From positions 1 through 50,792 of the forward strand of contig JAPOPM010000047.1 of assembly GCA_026712905.1 (NCBI GenBank): a stretch of DNA of 50,792 nucleotides, read 5' to 3'. The stretch is from Deltaproteobacteria bacterium (GTDB lineage: Bacteria; Desulfobacterota; Binatia; UBA9968; JAJDTQ01). Shown one piece after another: positions 31,877 to 40,344 of the stretch (its first letter is position 1; each line of letters begins with the position of its first letter). The notes under the pieces were generated by a model, which made no database searches, had not been told where the DNA came from, and worked only from the letters and a program-made list of their open reading frames with translations. Position numbers and translations under genes: made by a program.

Positions 31877-33793
31877 ATGAAGTTGCTGACCACGGGTGTC
31901 CTCACCCTCTCTCTCATTCTGACTTTTCAACCGGGCGCGGCCCAGTCACCGCCGGGAGACGACCGACAAGATGTCGAGCAGCTTCCCGAGATCGTGGTCT
32001 CGGCGAGCCGGGTGCCGCTGGAAACCAAGGCGGTGGGCAGCGCGGTCACGGTCATCACCGCCGAGGAGATCGAGCGCAAGCAGGTACGCGTCCTGTCCGA
32101 CCTGCTGCGGGACGTGCCCGGTATCGCGGTGCACCGTTCGGGGACCATGGGCACCTTGACCGCGGTGCGCATCCGCGGGTCGGAGCACGGGCACACCCTG
32201 GTCCTCATCGACGGCGTGAAAGTCAACGACCCGAGCAGCAGCGGGGCCATCTACAACTTCGCGGACCTGCTGGCCGCGGACATCGAGCGCATCGAGATTC
32301 TCCGGGGTCCGCAGAGCGGCCTCTACGGCAGCGACGCCATCGGCGGCGTGATCCACATCACGACGAAGAAGGGACGCGGGCCGGTTACGGGGAACGTGAG
32401 CGTGGAGGGCGGTTCGTTCGGAACGGGCAGCGTGTCCGCCGGCATCCAAGGCGGAGGCCACGGCCATCATTTCTCCCTGGGCGCGGCGGACCTCCGCACC
32501 TCCGGCATATCCATCGCCGCGGGAGACGAGAAGGACGGGTACCGGAATCGGACCTATAGCGCCAGGCTCGGCCTGCAACCCGCCGACGACCTGCAGTTCG
32601 AGTTCACCGGCCGCTACGTCAAGGCGAGAGTGGAAACGGACAACGTGCCGACGGACAACGACGACCGCACCGACTCGGACCAAGCCATGGGCCGCGGGCG
32701 GTTGCAGTACAGCCTGCTCGAGGGGGATTGGCGGCATGCCTTGGGCGCGGCCGTGCACCGCAAGAGGAGGACCGTCGTCAGCCGCTGGGGAACGGATGAA
32801 TACGACGGCAGGAAGACACGGTTCGACTACGAAACGAACCTCTTCTTCGAGACAACCGCGGTGCCCGACGCGAGCCACGCAGTGACCTTCGTCGCGGAGC
32901 AGGAAAAGGACTCGCAGAAGTCCGGCGGCGGCGCCTCCGAAGTCACCAACCACGGTTATTCCGGCGAGTACCAACTCGGATTGTGGGAACAACTCTTTCT
33001 ATCCGGCAGCGCCCGATATGACGACAACGAACGCTTCAAGGATACGACGACGTTCCGGGTGACGGCGGCGTACGTGGTCGACGCAAGCGGCACGCGCTTC
33101 CACGGCGGCTACGGCACGGGCGTGAAGAACCCTACCCTGTCACACCTGTTCCAACAGTTCGGCCGCATCGGCCCGAACCCTGATGTGGAGCCCGAGGAGA
33201 GCAAGGGATGGGACCTCGGCGTGGAGCAGAACCTGCTGGAAGGCCGGCTCTCCCTGGACCTGACGTATTTCAACAACCGGCCGACGAATCTGATCTACTG
33301 GAATGACGCCGGCACCCCCTACGATTGGCAGAACCCCGAAACGGGCGATGACGATTACTACGACAACCTGGGAGGGACATCGAGGATTCGCGGCCTGGAG
33401 CTCATCGCGAGAGCAAAGCCCGCCGACGGCTTGAGCCTGTCCGCCCAGTACACGTACACCGACGCGAAGGACCCGGACCGTCAACCGCTCCCGCGCCGGC
33501 CCGAGCACGTAGCCAGCGTCAACCTCGGCTACGGTTTCCTGGACGGCAGGGCGGCCGTGGATCTCGGCATCGACTACAATGGGAAACAGCTCAACCGCAC
33601 GACCGATCCCGTGATGATCGACGACTTCGTCCTCGTCAACGTCGCCGCCAACTACAAGCTCGGCAGACAGATGGAGCTGTTCGGGCGGATCGACAACCTC
33701 TTCGACAAGGACTACGAGGAGATCCCCGGGTACCGGACCACCGGCATCGGCTTCCACGCCGGCGTGCGCGGTACGTTCGAACTGTTCGAGTGA
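31877..33793 (+). CDS. btuB: TonB-dependent outer-membrane receptor, BtuB-like
   Basis: The 638-residue protein has a Sec signal (LLTTGVLTLSLILTF, cleavage near GAAQ), a TonB box-like LPEIVVSASRV, a plug domain (VLSDLLRDVPGIAV, VRIRGSEHGHTLVLIDGVKV, IEILRGPQSGLYGSDAIGG) and a C-terminal beta-barrel rich in alternating aromatic strands. Length and plug motifs match BtuB. It imports cobamides or cobinamides through the outer membrane using the TonB encoded just upstream. Riboswitch 2 directly precedes it, which strongly supports the cobalamin assignment over a siderophore receptor. The C-terminus ends LFE rather than in a terminal Phe. Confidence 0.93.
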   Translation: MKLLTTGVLTLSLILTFQPGAAQSPPGDDRQDVEQLPEIVVSASRVPLETKAVGSAVTVITAEEIERKQVRVLSDLLRDVPGIAVHRSGTMGTLTAVRIRGSEHGHTLVLIDGVKVNDPSSSGAIYNFADLLAADIERIEILRGPQSGLYGSDAIGGVIHITTKKGRGPVTGNVSVEGGSFGTGSVSAGIQGGGHGHHFSLGAADLRTSGISIAAGDEKDGYRNRTYSARLGLQPADDLQFEFTGRYVKARVETDNVPTDNDDRTDSDQAMGRGRLQYSLLEGDWRHALGAAVHRKRRTVVSRWGTDEYDGRKTRFDYETNLFFETTAVPDASHAVTFVAEQEKDSQKSGGGASEVTNHGYSGEYQLGLWEQLFLSGSARYDDNERFKDTTTFRVTAAYVVDASGTRFHGGYGTGVKNPTLSHLFQQFGRIGPNPDVEPEESKGWDLGVEQNLLEGRLSLDLTYFNNRPTNLIYWNDAGTPYDWQNPETGDDDYYDNLGGTSRIRGLELIARAKPADGLSLSAQYTYTDAKDPDRQPLPRRPEHVASVNLGYGFLDGRAAVDLGIDYNGKQLNRTTDPVMIDDFVLVNVAANYKLGRQMELFGRIDNLFDKDYEEIPGYRTTGIGFHAGVRGTFELFE

Positions 33794-33866
33794 GACGGAG
33801 GACGACGGCGAACCACGCCGGAAGTCTCCGATGTACCTGGACGGGCTACGTTGAGGCTGGCCGACG

Positions 33867-35630
33867 TCACTCCGCCAACAGCGGCACGAGACACCGTTCC
33901 TTGGCGCGCACCAAGCCGCGGCCGGTGATGCGCAGTTCGGGGAGGGTCACGAAGGTGAGGAAGCACAGGGCGTAGAGGGGCTTGGGGAACGCGCTGCCGC
34001 GGTCCTTCAGGATCTGCTGGACAGCGGCGAGCCGCTCGCCCACCTCGCGCCAGGGTTCCAGGGAAAAGAGACCGCCGATGGGAAATGGGATCTGTTCGAG
34101 AACACGACCCTTGTCCACGGCGGCGATGCCGCCGCCGGATTCCAGCAGCACGTTGGCGCAGTAGGCCATGTCGTAGTCGCTGGAGCCGGCCACCAGCAGT
34201 GTGTACTCGTCGAGGTTGACGGTGGTGCCCACCGCGCCGATGTCGGCCCCCAGGCCGCGCAGGAAGCCGAAGGCGGGGCTGAAGCCTTCCCGGCGGTCGA
34301 AGACAGCGACCTTGAGGAGGTCGGCTTCCACGTCCGCGGAGAGGACCCCGCCGGCGCACGGAACCTCGACGACGCGTTCCCGTGTAATGGTCTGGTTGAT
34401 CAGGTCCATGACGCGGATGCGGGCGCGGGACGCCTCGCAACGGATGCGCATGTCCTCGGCGGTCACGGGCAGACGGAAGGCGGTCTTGAGGCCCATGCCG
34501 TCGGGAAAGCTCGGCGGAACGATGTCCACGTTCGACTCGCCGGCCTCGGCCACGGGCTCGCCACCGACGTAGGTGGCGCCGACGCGCACGGTGTCCAGGT
34601 CGTCCAGCAATACGAAGTCCGCGAACCGGCCCGGCGCGAGGCCGCCGATGTCCTGTTCCAGACCGGAGTAGGTGGCCGGGTGCAGCGTGGCGGCCTGGAT
34701 GGCGCGCACGGGGCTCAGGCCGCACGCCACGGCGCGGCGGATGACGTGGTCCATGTGGCCGTGCGTCGCGACGTCGTCGGGGGCCATGCCGTCGGTGACC
34801 AGGATCACCCGGCCGGTGTCCACGCCGGCGGCCAGGAGCGGCTTGAGGGTGGCTTCGAGGTCCTGCCGGAAGGAGCCCTCGCGCAGCATGGTCCAGTAGC
34901 CGAGGCGCAGGCGCGCCAGCGCGTCCTCGCCGTTGATGGGCTCGTGGCACGACGACACCGAGGCGGCGGCGATGGCGTTGAGGCGGCGGTCCCGCGCCCC
35001 GGCGGTATGGCCGTGGACGATCTTGCCCTGGTTGAGGGTCATGTCGATGCGCGCCGCCAGGTCCGGGTCACCCTGCACCAGGCGCAGCCACGAGACCACC
35101 TCGCCCAGGCCCAGTACCCTGGGGTCGCGGAGGACCTCCTCCACCTCCTCGTCCGACAGCGACTCGGTCTCGCACAGCAACGGGTCCTGCGGCGCGGCCA
35201 TGGAGATCAGGGTGTGAACCCGGAGCGGGTGGGACGCCACCTCGTCCAGGAAGAGCCGCATGCCGGCGAGGCCGAAGGCCACGGTGTGCTCGTCGCAAGA
35301 GGCCATGAGCGCGGTGGTGCCGTGGGGCAAGTACGCCTGCAGCAGCTCGAACGGGCGGCAGAAGTGGCCGATGTGGGTGTGCGCGTCGATGAAACCGGGC
35401 GCGACCCAGCGGCCGCGAGCATCCATGACCCGGGTTTCCTCGCCGCGGGTATGGTCCGCGCTGGGGCCGAGGTAACAGACGCGCCCCTCGCTCACGGCCA
35501 TCTCCACGCCCTCCAGCACCTCGCCGCTGTAGACGTTGATCAGCCGCCCTCCGGTCACGACGAGGTCGGCCTTCACCTCGCCCATGCTGGCGCGTATAAG
35601 GCGTTGTATCGTTTCCTTGGACTTGTGCAT
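33867..35630 (-). CDS. ade: Adenine deaminase
   Basis: A 587-residue amidohydrolase-fold enzyme of the Ade family, which converts adenine to hypoxanthine and ammonia. Seen: metal-binding HTHIGH after GFIDA, the characteristic KIVHGHTAG, the SSCHEP block, VTDGMAPDDV with the catalytic Asp, LAPGRFADFVLLDDL, and the long C-terminal domain that distinguishes Ade from other amidohydrolases (NLDEYTLLVAGSSDYDMA). Length is normal. It is divergent from the ABC ATPase gene with only about 40 bases between starts, so their promoters must overlap or lie inside coding sequence. A role in purine salvage is family knowledge. Confidence 0.93.
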   Translation of the reverse strand: MHKSKETIQRLIRASMGEVKADLVVTGGRLINVYSGEVLEGVEMAVSEGRVCYLGPSADHTRGEETRVMDARGRWVAPGFIDAHTHIGHFCRPFELLQAYLPHGTTALMASCDEHTVAFGLAGMRLFLDEVASHPLRVHTLISMAAPQDPLLCETESLSDEEVEEVLRDPRVLGLGEVVSWLRLVQGDPDLAARIDMTLNQGKIVHGHTAGARDRRLNAIAAASVSSCHEPINGEDALARLRLGYWTMLREGSFRQDLEATLKPLLAAGVDTGRVILVTDGMAPDDVATHGHMDHVIRRAVACGLSPVRAIQAATLHPATYSGLEQDIGGLAPGRFADFVLLDDLDTVRVGATYVGGEPVAEAGESNVDIVPPSFPDGMGLKTAFRLPVTAEDMRIRCEASRARIRVMDLINQTITRERVVEVPCAGGVLSADVEADLLKVAVFDRREGFSPAFGFLRGLGADIGAVGTTVNLDEYTLLVAGSSDYDMAYCANVLLESGGGIAAVDKGRVLEQIPFPIGGLFSLEPWREVGERLAAVQQILKDRGSAFPKPLYALCFLTFVTLPELRITGRGLVRAKERCLVPLLAE

Positions 35631-35671
35631 GGGTGATTGTCTTACCTCGGCCTTTGCCTTACCATGGCCGC

Positions 35672-36427
35672 GTGAAGAACCTCGTGCTGCGCAACATCAC
35701 CAAGCGCTTCCGATCGGTGACGGCCGTGGACGGCTTGGATCTCGAAGTGGACCAGGGCGAGTTCCTGGTCATCATCGGGGAGAGTGGTTGCGGCAAGACC
35801 ACCCTGCTGCGCATCATCGCCGGGCTGGAGACCCCGGACACGGGCGAGGTGCTCATCGGCGGCGTACCGGTGAACGACGTGCCCGCCGGGCGCCGGGACG
35901 TGCAGCTCATTTTCCAGAGCTACGCGCTGTGGCCCCACATGCGCGTCTTCGAGGACCGCAAATACGCCAACCTGACGCTGCCGTTGCGCATCCGCAAGTG
36001 GTCCGTCGAGGCCATTCGCGAACTGATCCGGCCACTGGCCAAGGCCCTCAACATCGAGGAACGGCTGTTCGATCGTAAGCCCCCGGAACTGTCCGCCGGA
36101 CAGCAACAGCGCGTGGCCCTGGCCCGGGCCATGACCACGTTCCCGCAGATCATGCTCATGGACGAGCCCCTCAGCAACCTGGACCCGCCCAACCGCCGGC
36201 GGGTGCGCGAGGAGATCCGTTCGTTCCACCGGGACCAGCGCCTCACCACCCTCTTCGTGACCCACAACCTGGAGGATGCGCTGGAACTGGCCGACCGCAT
36301 CGCGCTCATGCACGAGGGCCGCCTGGAGCAGGTGGGCACCGCCGAGCGCCTGATGCGCCACCCCGCCAACGAGTACGTCAGCGACTACTTCCGCGTGCGT
36401 CCGTCCTACGGCATGCCGTTCCAGTAG
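35672..36427 (+). CDS. ABC transporter ATP-binding protein (orphan)
   Basis: The ATPase has Walker A IIGESGCGKTTLLRI, Q-loop IFQSYALWPH, a signature altered to ELSAGQQQRVALARAM (LSAGQ), Walker B IMLMDEPLSNLDP and the switch His in FVTHNLEDAL. The order and spacing are of the sugar/polyamine/iron importer class, but the C-terminal regulatory domain of MalK-like subunits is missing (about 250 residues in total). The start is probably GTG 35672 (KNLVLRNITKRF); GTG 35633 in the same frame is an alternative that nearly abuts the ade start. No permease gene is adjacent. It is convergent with the next gene at 36471. Confidence 0.87.
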   Translation: MKNLVLRNITKRFRSVTAVDGLDLEVDQGEFLVIIGESGCGKTTLLRIIAGLETPDTGEVLIGGVPVNDVPAGRRDVQLIFQSYALWPHMRVFEDRKYANLTLPLRIRKWSVEAIRELIRPLAKALNIEERLFDRKPPELSAGQQQRVALARAMTTFPQIMLMDEPLSNLDPPNRRRVREEIRSFHRDQRLTTLFVTHNLEDALELADRIALMHEGRLEQVGTAERLMRHPANEYVSDYFRVRPSYGMPFQ

Positions 36428-36450
36428 GCGCACCGGGTGTGCCGGCGCGC
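36428..36450. terminator. Hairpin between convergent genes
   Basis: GCGCACCGG (36428-36436), loop GTGTG, CCGGCGCGC (36442-36450): one mismatch in nine pairs. No T-run follows, so intrinsic termination is possible but unproven. Confidence 0.35.
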
Positions 36451-36470
36451 AACCGTTCTCGTTCCGACCC

Positions 36471-37460
36471 TCAGATCTTGAACGCTTCCCGGGTGTTGGA
36501 CGCGTACAGACTTTCCAGGTCCACGGGATTCTTGATCACGCCCTGCTCCAGCAGGTAGGAGTGGAAGGTCTCCAGGGTCTTGCGGTTGCTCTCGAAGCCG
36601 TAGGGCCAGTAGTCCTCGCCCATGAGGTCCACCGTCTCCTCGTATTCGAACAGGTACCAGAGATGGTGCGTGCGCAGCACGTTGGTATCGTATATCTGCG
36701 ACGCGCACAGGTCCTTGGCCTGGCAGAAGGCCTTGTAGAGGTTCTGGGTCACCCACGGGTGCGCCTCGTGGATCTCCCGGCGCACCACGATGCAGTGCAT
36801 GATGGGGAACAGGCCGGTGCGGCGGAAGTAGTCCATCTCGGCGGCGCGGCAGTCCTTGAAGAGCCGGGTGATGCCGGGGGCGCGGCGCACGAAGCATGAC
36901 GGCATGCGCGCCGACACGAGCGCATCGATATCGCCCTTCTCCAGCATGTCGTCGAGGGTCCGCTCTTCCTCGGTGTCGATCTCGACGCCGGCCGGAGCGT
37001 CGAACGGCACGCGGTCCTTGCGCCCGGGCTGCTCCACCCCGCCCTGGATCCAGTGCACGTCTTTGGCTTCCACGCCGAAGTCGTGCTGCAACATGCCGCG
37101 CACCCAAACGGACGCGGTCATGGTGTACTCGGGCACGCCCACGCGCCGGCCTTTCAAGTCCTCGGGTTTCTCGATGCCCGACGCCGCGTTGACGAAGATG
37201 CAGCGGTGCCGGAACATGCGCGACGGGAACACCGGGATGGCGATGAACGGCTGGTGGCCGCGCGAGGCGTCCACGTGATAGGCGCCCATGGACATCTCGG
37301 CGGCGTCGAACTCGTGAAAGTGAAGCATGCGCCAGAAGATCTCCTCCACGGGCAGCGCCACGTAGTTGAGATCGATGCCGTCGGGCTTCACCAACCCATC
37401 CTTGAGGGCACGGGTGCGGTCGTAGTCCTCACACGCCAACGTCAGTTCAATGTTCGCCAT
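36471..37460 (-). CDS. 4,5-dihydroxyphthalate decarboxylase / NMT1-like PBP-fold protein
   Basis: The 329-residue protein has the periplasmic-binding-protein fold without a signal peptide, matching proteins annotated as 4,5-dihydroxyphthalate decarboxylase. Seen: ELTLACEDYDRTRALKDG, FDAAEMSMGAYHVDASRG, FPSRMFRHRCIFVNAASGI, LKGRRVGVPEYTMTASVWVRG. Lack of a signal favours a cytosolic enzyme. If it is the decarboxylase, it would act on an ortho-dicarboxylated catechol; many homologues however have unknown roles. ATG 37460 has GAGGGG close upstream. It follows the aminotransferase gene by 11 bases on the same strand. Confidence 0.78.
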   Translation of the reverse strand: MANIELTLACEDYDRTRALKDGLVKPDGIDLNYVALPVEEIFWRMLHFHEFDAAEMSMGAYHVDASRGHQPFIAIPVFPSRMFRHRCIFVNAASGIEKPEDLKGRRVGVPEYTMTASVWVRGMLQHDFGVEAKDVHWIQGGVEQPGRKDRVPFDAPAGVEIDTEEERTLDDMLEKGDIDALVSARMPSCFVRRAPGITRLFKDCRAAEMDYFRRTGLFPIMHCIVVRREIHEAHPWVTQNLYKAFCQAKDLCASQIYDTNVLRTHHLWYLFEYEETVDLMGEDYWPYGFESNRKTLETFHSYLLEQGVIKNPVDLESLYASNTREAFKI

Positions 37461-37471
37461 GGATCCCCTCG

Positions 37472-38650
37472 TTATAGTTTCGCCAGGCTCGTCTCCATGC
37501 GGTCCATGGCCTCCTCGATGTTCTCGTAGGAGTTGGCGTACGCGAGCCGGATGTGCCCCGTGCCGTACTTTCCGAACGCGCTGCCCGGCACCGTGGCGAT
37601 GTACGCGTCCTCCAGAAGGTGCTCGGCCACCACCTGGCACGAATGCCCCAGGCGCCGCACCGACGGGAAGGCGTAGAACGCACCCTCGGGCACGGGGCAA
37701 TCGATGCCCTCCATGGCCTGGAGCCGGCGCAGGATCAGCTCCCGGCGGCGGGTGAACTCCCGCCGCATGTCGTGCACGCAGTCCTGAGGCCCCTCGTAGG
37801 CCGCCACCGCGCCGTACTGGGCGAAGGACGTGGCGCACATCACCGTGTACTGGTGCACGCGAATCATGACGTCGATGAGGTCCCGCGGCGCGGCCACGTA
37901 GCCCAGGCGCCATCCGGTCATGGAGTAGCTCTTGGAGAAACCGTTCACCAGCAGGGTACGCTCGCGCATGCCCGGCAGGCCGCCGATGCTGTGGTGCACG
38001 GCGCCGTCGTACAGCATCTTCTCGTAGATCTCGTCGGCCAGCACCAGCAGGTCGCGCTCCCTGGCCAGGGCCGCCAGCGCCTCCAGGTGGCCCAAGTCGA
38101 GCACGGCGCCGGTGGGGTTGTGCGGGCTCATGACCACCATCATGCGCGTGCGCGGCGTCAGCAACCGGGCCACGTCTTCGGGGTCCATGCGGAACCCCTT
38201 TTCCGCCCGCAACGGCACACTCACCGGCACGCCGCCGGCCATGGTGATGCAGTAGAAGTAGTTGAGCCACGAGGGGTCCGGCACCAGCACTTCATCGCCC
38301 TCGTTGAGGAACGCCATCATGGCAAGAAAGACCGCCTCGTTGGCGCCGATGGTGACCGCGATCTCTCCGTTCTCGTCGAACTCCAGGCCATTCTCGGAAC
38401 GCAGCTTGCCGGCGATGGCGTGGCGGAGCTCCGACACGCCGTAGTTGGAGGTATAATGGACCTCGCCCTCCTCCAGCGCCCGCCGGGCGGCGGCCTTGAT
38501 GTGCGCCGGCGTGTCGAAGTCCGGCCGGCCGATCTCCAGATGGATCACCGGCTTGCCTTCCCGTCCCAGCTCTCCGGCCCGCATCATCATCTTGCGCAGG
38601 CCCGAGTAGGGCACACCCTTCATTCGCTGTGCTTGCCGGTTCGCCATCAC
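37472..38650 (-). CDS. Class I/II pyridoxal-phosphate aminotransferase
   Basis: The 392-residue enzyme has the fold-type I aspartate aminotransferase signature: VIHLEIGRPDFDTPAHIKAA, YTSNYGVSELRHAIAGKL, MSPHNPTGAVLD, LADEIYEKMLYDG and the PLP lysine in GFSKSYSMTGWRLGYV. The C-terminus has the substrate-carboxylate Arg in HIRLAYANS. It is a cytosolic amino-donor enzyme; specificity (Asp, aromatic or branched) is not readable. ATG 38650 or 38647 both fit. It lies 28 bases after the Ppx gene and 11 before the preceding entry, probably all one operon. Confidence 0.92.
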   Translation of the reverse strand: MMANRQAQRMKGVPYSGLRKMMMRAGELGREGKPVIHLEIGRPDFDTPAHIKAAARRALEEGEVHYTSNYGVSELRHAIAGKLRSENGLEFDENGEIAVTIGANEAVFLAMMAFLNEGDEVLVPDPSWLNYFYCITMAGGVPVSVPLRAEKGFRMDPEDVARLLTPRTRMMVVMSPHNPTGAVLDLGHLEALAALARERDLLVLADEIYEKMLYDGAVHHSIGGLPGMRERTLLVNGFSKSYSMTGWRLGYVAAPRDLIDVMIRVHQYTVMCATSFAQYGAVAAYEGPQDCVHDMRREFTRRRELILRRLQAMEGIDCPVPEGAFYAFPSVRRLGHSCQVVAEHLLEDAYIATVPGSAFGKYGTGHIRLAYANSYENIEEAMDRMETSLAKL

Positions 38651-38678
38651 ATGCCGGATTCACATCGCCGTGGGCGCT

Positions 38679-40262
38679 TCACGCCGCCCGGTCATCGTCC
38701 CGGCCGTTCACCAGCAGTTCGATGCTCCTGCCGAAGACTTCCTGGAAGAGGCGGGCCTTCTCATCCATCTGCCAGCGTTCCAGCAGGCACGGACCCATGG
38801 ACTGTAGGTCGATGGTCACGGAGCGCCGCTGTATGCGCACCTTGAGATCGTTTACCGTGGAGCGGTGCTCGTGGTCCAGGGCGTCGGCCACGCGCAGGAT
38901 GGCGGCGAGCTTGCCCACCCATTCCCGCTCGCTCTCGGACAGGGCACGGAACGGTTCGTGCTTCTGGGCGTTGGGGAAGGCCTTGCGGTGGTAGCGCGCG
39001 ACGTTGGCAATGAGTTCCAACTGCCGCCCCCCGAGCCCGACGATGTCCGAGTTGCGGATGAGGTAGAAGGAGTGCTTGTGGTGTCCGGAAAGGCTCACGA
39101 AGTCGCCGATGTCGTGCAGCGTCGCGGCCACCCGCAGCAGCATGCGCGCCTCCGCCGGCAGGCCGTGCAGCGGCTTCAGTTGGTCGAAGAGCAGCTCCGA
39201 CAGGTAGCGCACCTGGCGCGCGTGGCCGAGATGGAAGTGGTACTTCTGTCCCAGGGTCGCCGCCGCCTTGATGATCTCGGTTTCCTCCGAGGTGGTGTCC
39301 CAGGAGTGCTTGAAGCGGTCGATGATCTCCACCAGCACGCCGTCCTTGAGACCCACGTCCGGCGAGTAGATTCCGTGTGAGCCCAGCACCTTGCTCACCA
39401 CCTCGCTCAGCACGATGGTGGCGGGCAGCACCACGTCGGCGCGGTCCGGCTTCATGCCGTATTTGTCCTGGCGCTGCGCCACGCTGAGCCGGGACAGCTC
39501 CTTGAGCATGGTCTGCAGGCCGCGCAGCGGTATGAAGCGCACGTCTTCGGGAATCCCTTCGGCCTCCCGCTTGGAAGGTGTGCCGATGAGGGCCGCCAGG
39601 TCCTCCACGTTGCCGCCGGTACCCACGATGAGGTCGATCTCGTGCTCGTTGACCTCGTTCAGGGTGGCCTCCACCAACTGGTCCATGTAGGCGCGCAGGA
39701 GCAGCACCTGGAGATCGGAGACGCGCTCGCTGCGCAGGAAGGTCTCGTGCATCCGCACCGCCCCCAGGCGCAGGCTGCTGGAGTAGACGATGGAGCCGTG
39801 GTCGATGATGTCGAACTCGACGCTGCCGCCGCCGATGTCGATGACCAGCGCGGTCTTGTCGCGCACGTTGAGCTTGCGCGAGACCGCGAGCTGCACGAGG
39901 CGGGCTTCCTCCGCGCCGGTGATACGCTCCAGATGGATTCCCGTGCGGCTGTAAACCCGCTCCACCAGCACGTCGCCGTTGATGGCTTCGCGCGTCGCGC
40001 TGGTGGCGATGGCGCGGGTGGAGCGCACCTTCCACCTGTCGATGGCGTCGCGGAACTCGCCGAAAGCCTCCACCGCCTTCTGGATAAGCCCGTCGTTGAG
40101 GAAGCCGGTGAGAAACACCTCGTGGCCCAAACGCACCGGTGCCCGCTGCTGGCACAGGGTCGTGACGGCCCCGTCCGGCTCCAGCCCGACGATCTTCATG
40201 CGCATGGCGTTGGAACCGACGTCGATGGCGGCAAAGGTCGCCGGTTCCGTTCCGTTCTTCAT
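38679..40262 (-). CDS. ppx: Exopolyphosphatase / guanosine pentaphosphate phosphohydrolase (Ppx/GppA)
   Basis: A 527-residue two-part enzyme. The N-terminal half has the actin-like fold with AIDVGSNAMRMKIVGLEP, RAIATSATREAING and VIDIGGGSVEFDIID; the C-terminal half is an HD-type domain with LHDIGDFVSLSGHHKHS. It removes terminal phosphates from polyphosphate or from pppGpp, linking to phosphate storage and the stringent response. ATG 40262 starts directly at the conserved domain; the frame is open to 40433 through the repeat at 40300-40329, which argues against the longer form. Confidence 0.92.
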   Translation of the reverse strand: MKNGTEPATFAAIDVGSNAMRMKIVGLEPDGAVTTLCQQRAPVRLGHEVFLTGFLNDGLIQKAVEAFGEFRDAIDRWKVRSTRAIATSATREAINGDVLVERVYSRTGIHLERITGAEEARLVQLAVSRKLNVRDKTALVIDIGGGSVEFDIIDHGSIVYSSSLRLGAVRMHETFLRSERVSDLQVLLLRAYMDQLVEATLNEVNEHEIDLIVGTGGNVEDLAALIGTPSKREAEGIPEDVRFIPLRGLQTMLKELSRLSVAQRQDKYGMKPDRADVVLPATIVLSEVVSKVLGSHGIYSPDVGLKDGVLVEIIDRFKHSWDTTSEETEIIKAAATLGQKYHFHLGHARQVRYLSELLFDQLKPLHGLPAEARMLLRVAATLHDIGDFVSLSGHHKHSFYLIRNSDIVGLGGRQLELIANVARYHRKAFPNAQKHEPFRALSESEREWVGKLAAILRVADALDHEHRSTVNDLKVRIQRRSVTIDLQSMGPCLLERWQMDEKARLFQEVFGRSIELLVNGRDDDRAA

Positions 40263-40299
40263 TGATACCCTTTGTAACAATTTTGGCGCAGCCTCCCCA

Positions 40300-40329
40300 C
40301 CCCTGGATTCCCGCTTCCGCGGGAATGAC
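40300..40329. repeat. Single copy of the GTCATTCCCGC palindrome repeat
   Basis: An exact minus-oriented copy of the 30-base unit (CCCCTGGATTCCCGCTTCC then GCGGGAATGAC), the same as 20138-20167 and 23159-23188, here without the terminal repeats. It lies between the radical SAM stop and the Ppx start. Confidence 0.8.
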
Positions 40330-40344
40330 GATTCAGGGAGGTTG

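Noticed and set aside
35633-35671. Early GTG start of the ABC ATPase
   Set aside because: It nearly abuts the divergent ade start and adds residues outside the ATPase domain; GTG 35672 begins right at the conserved domain.
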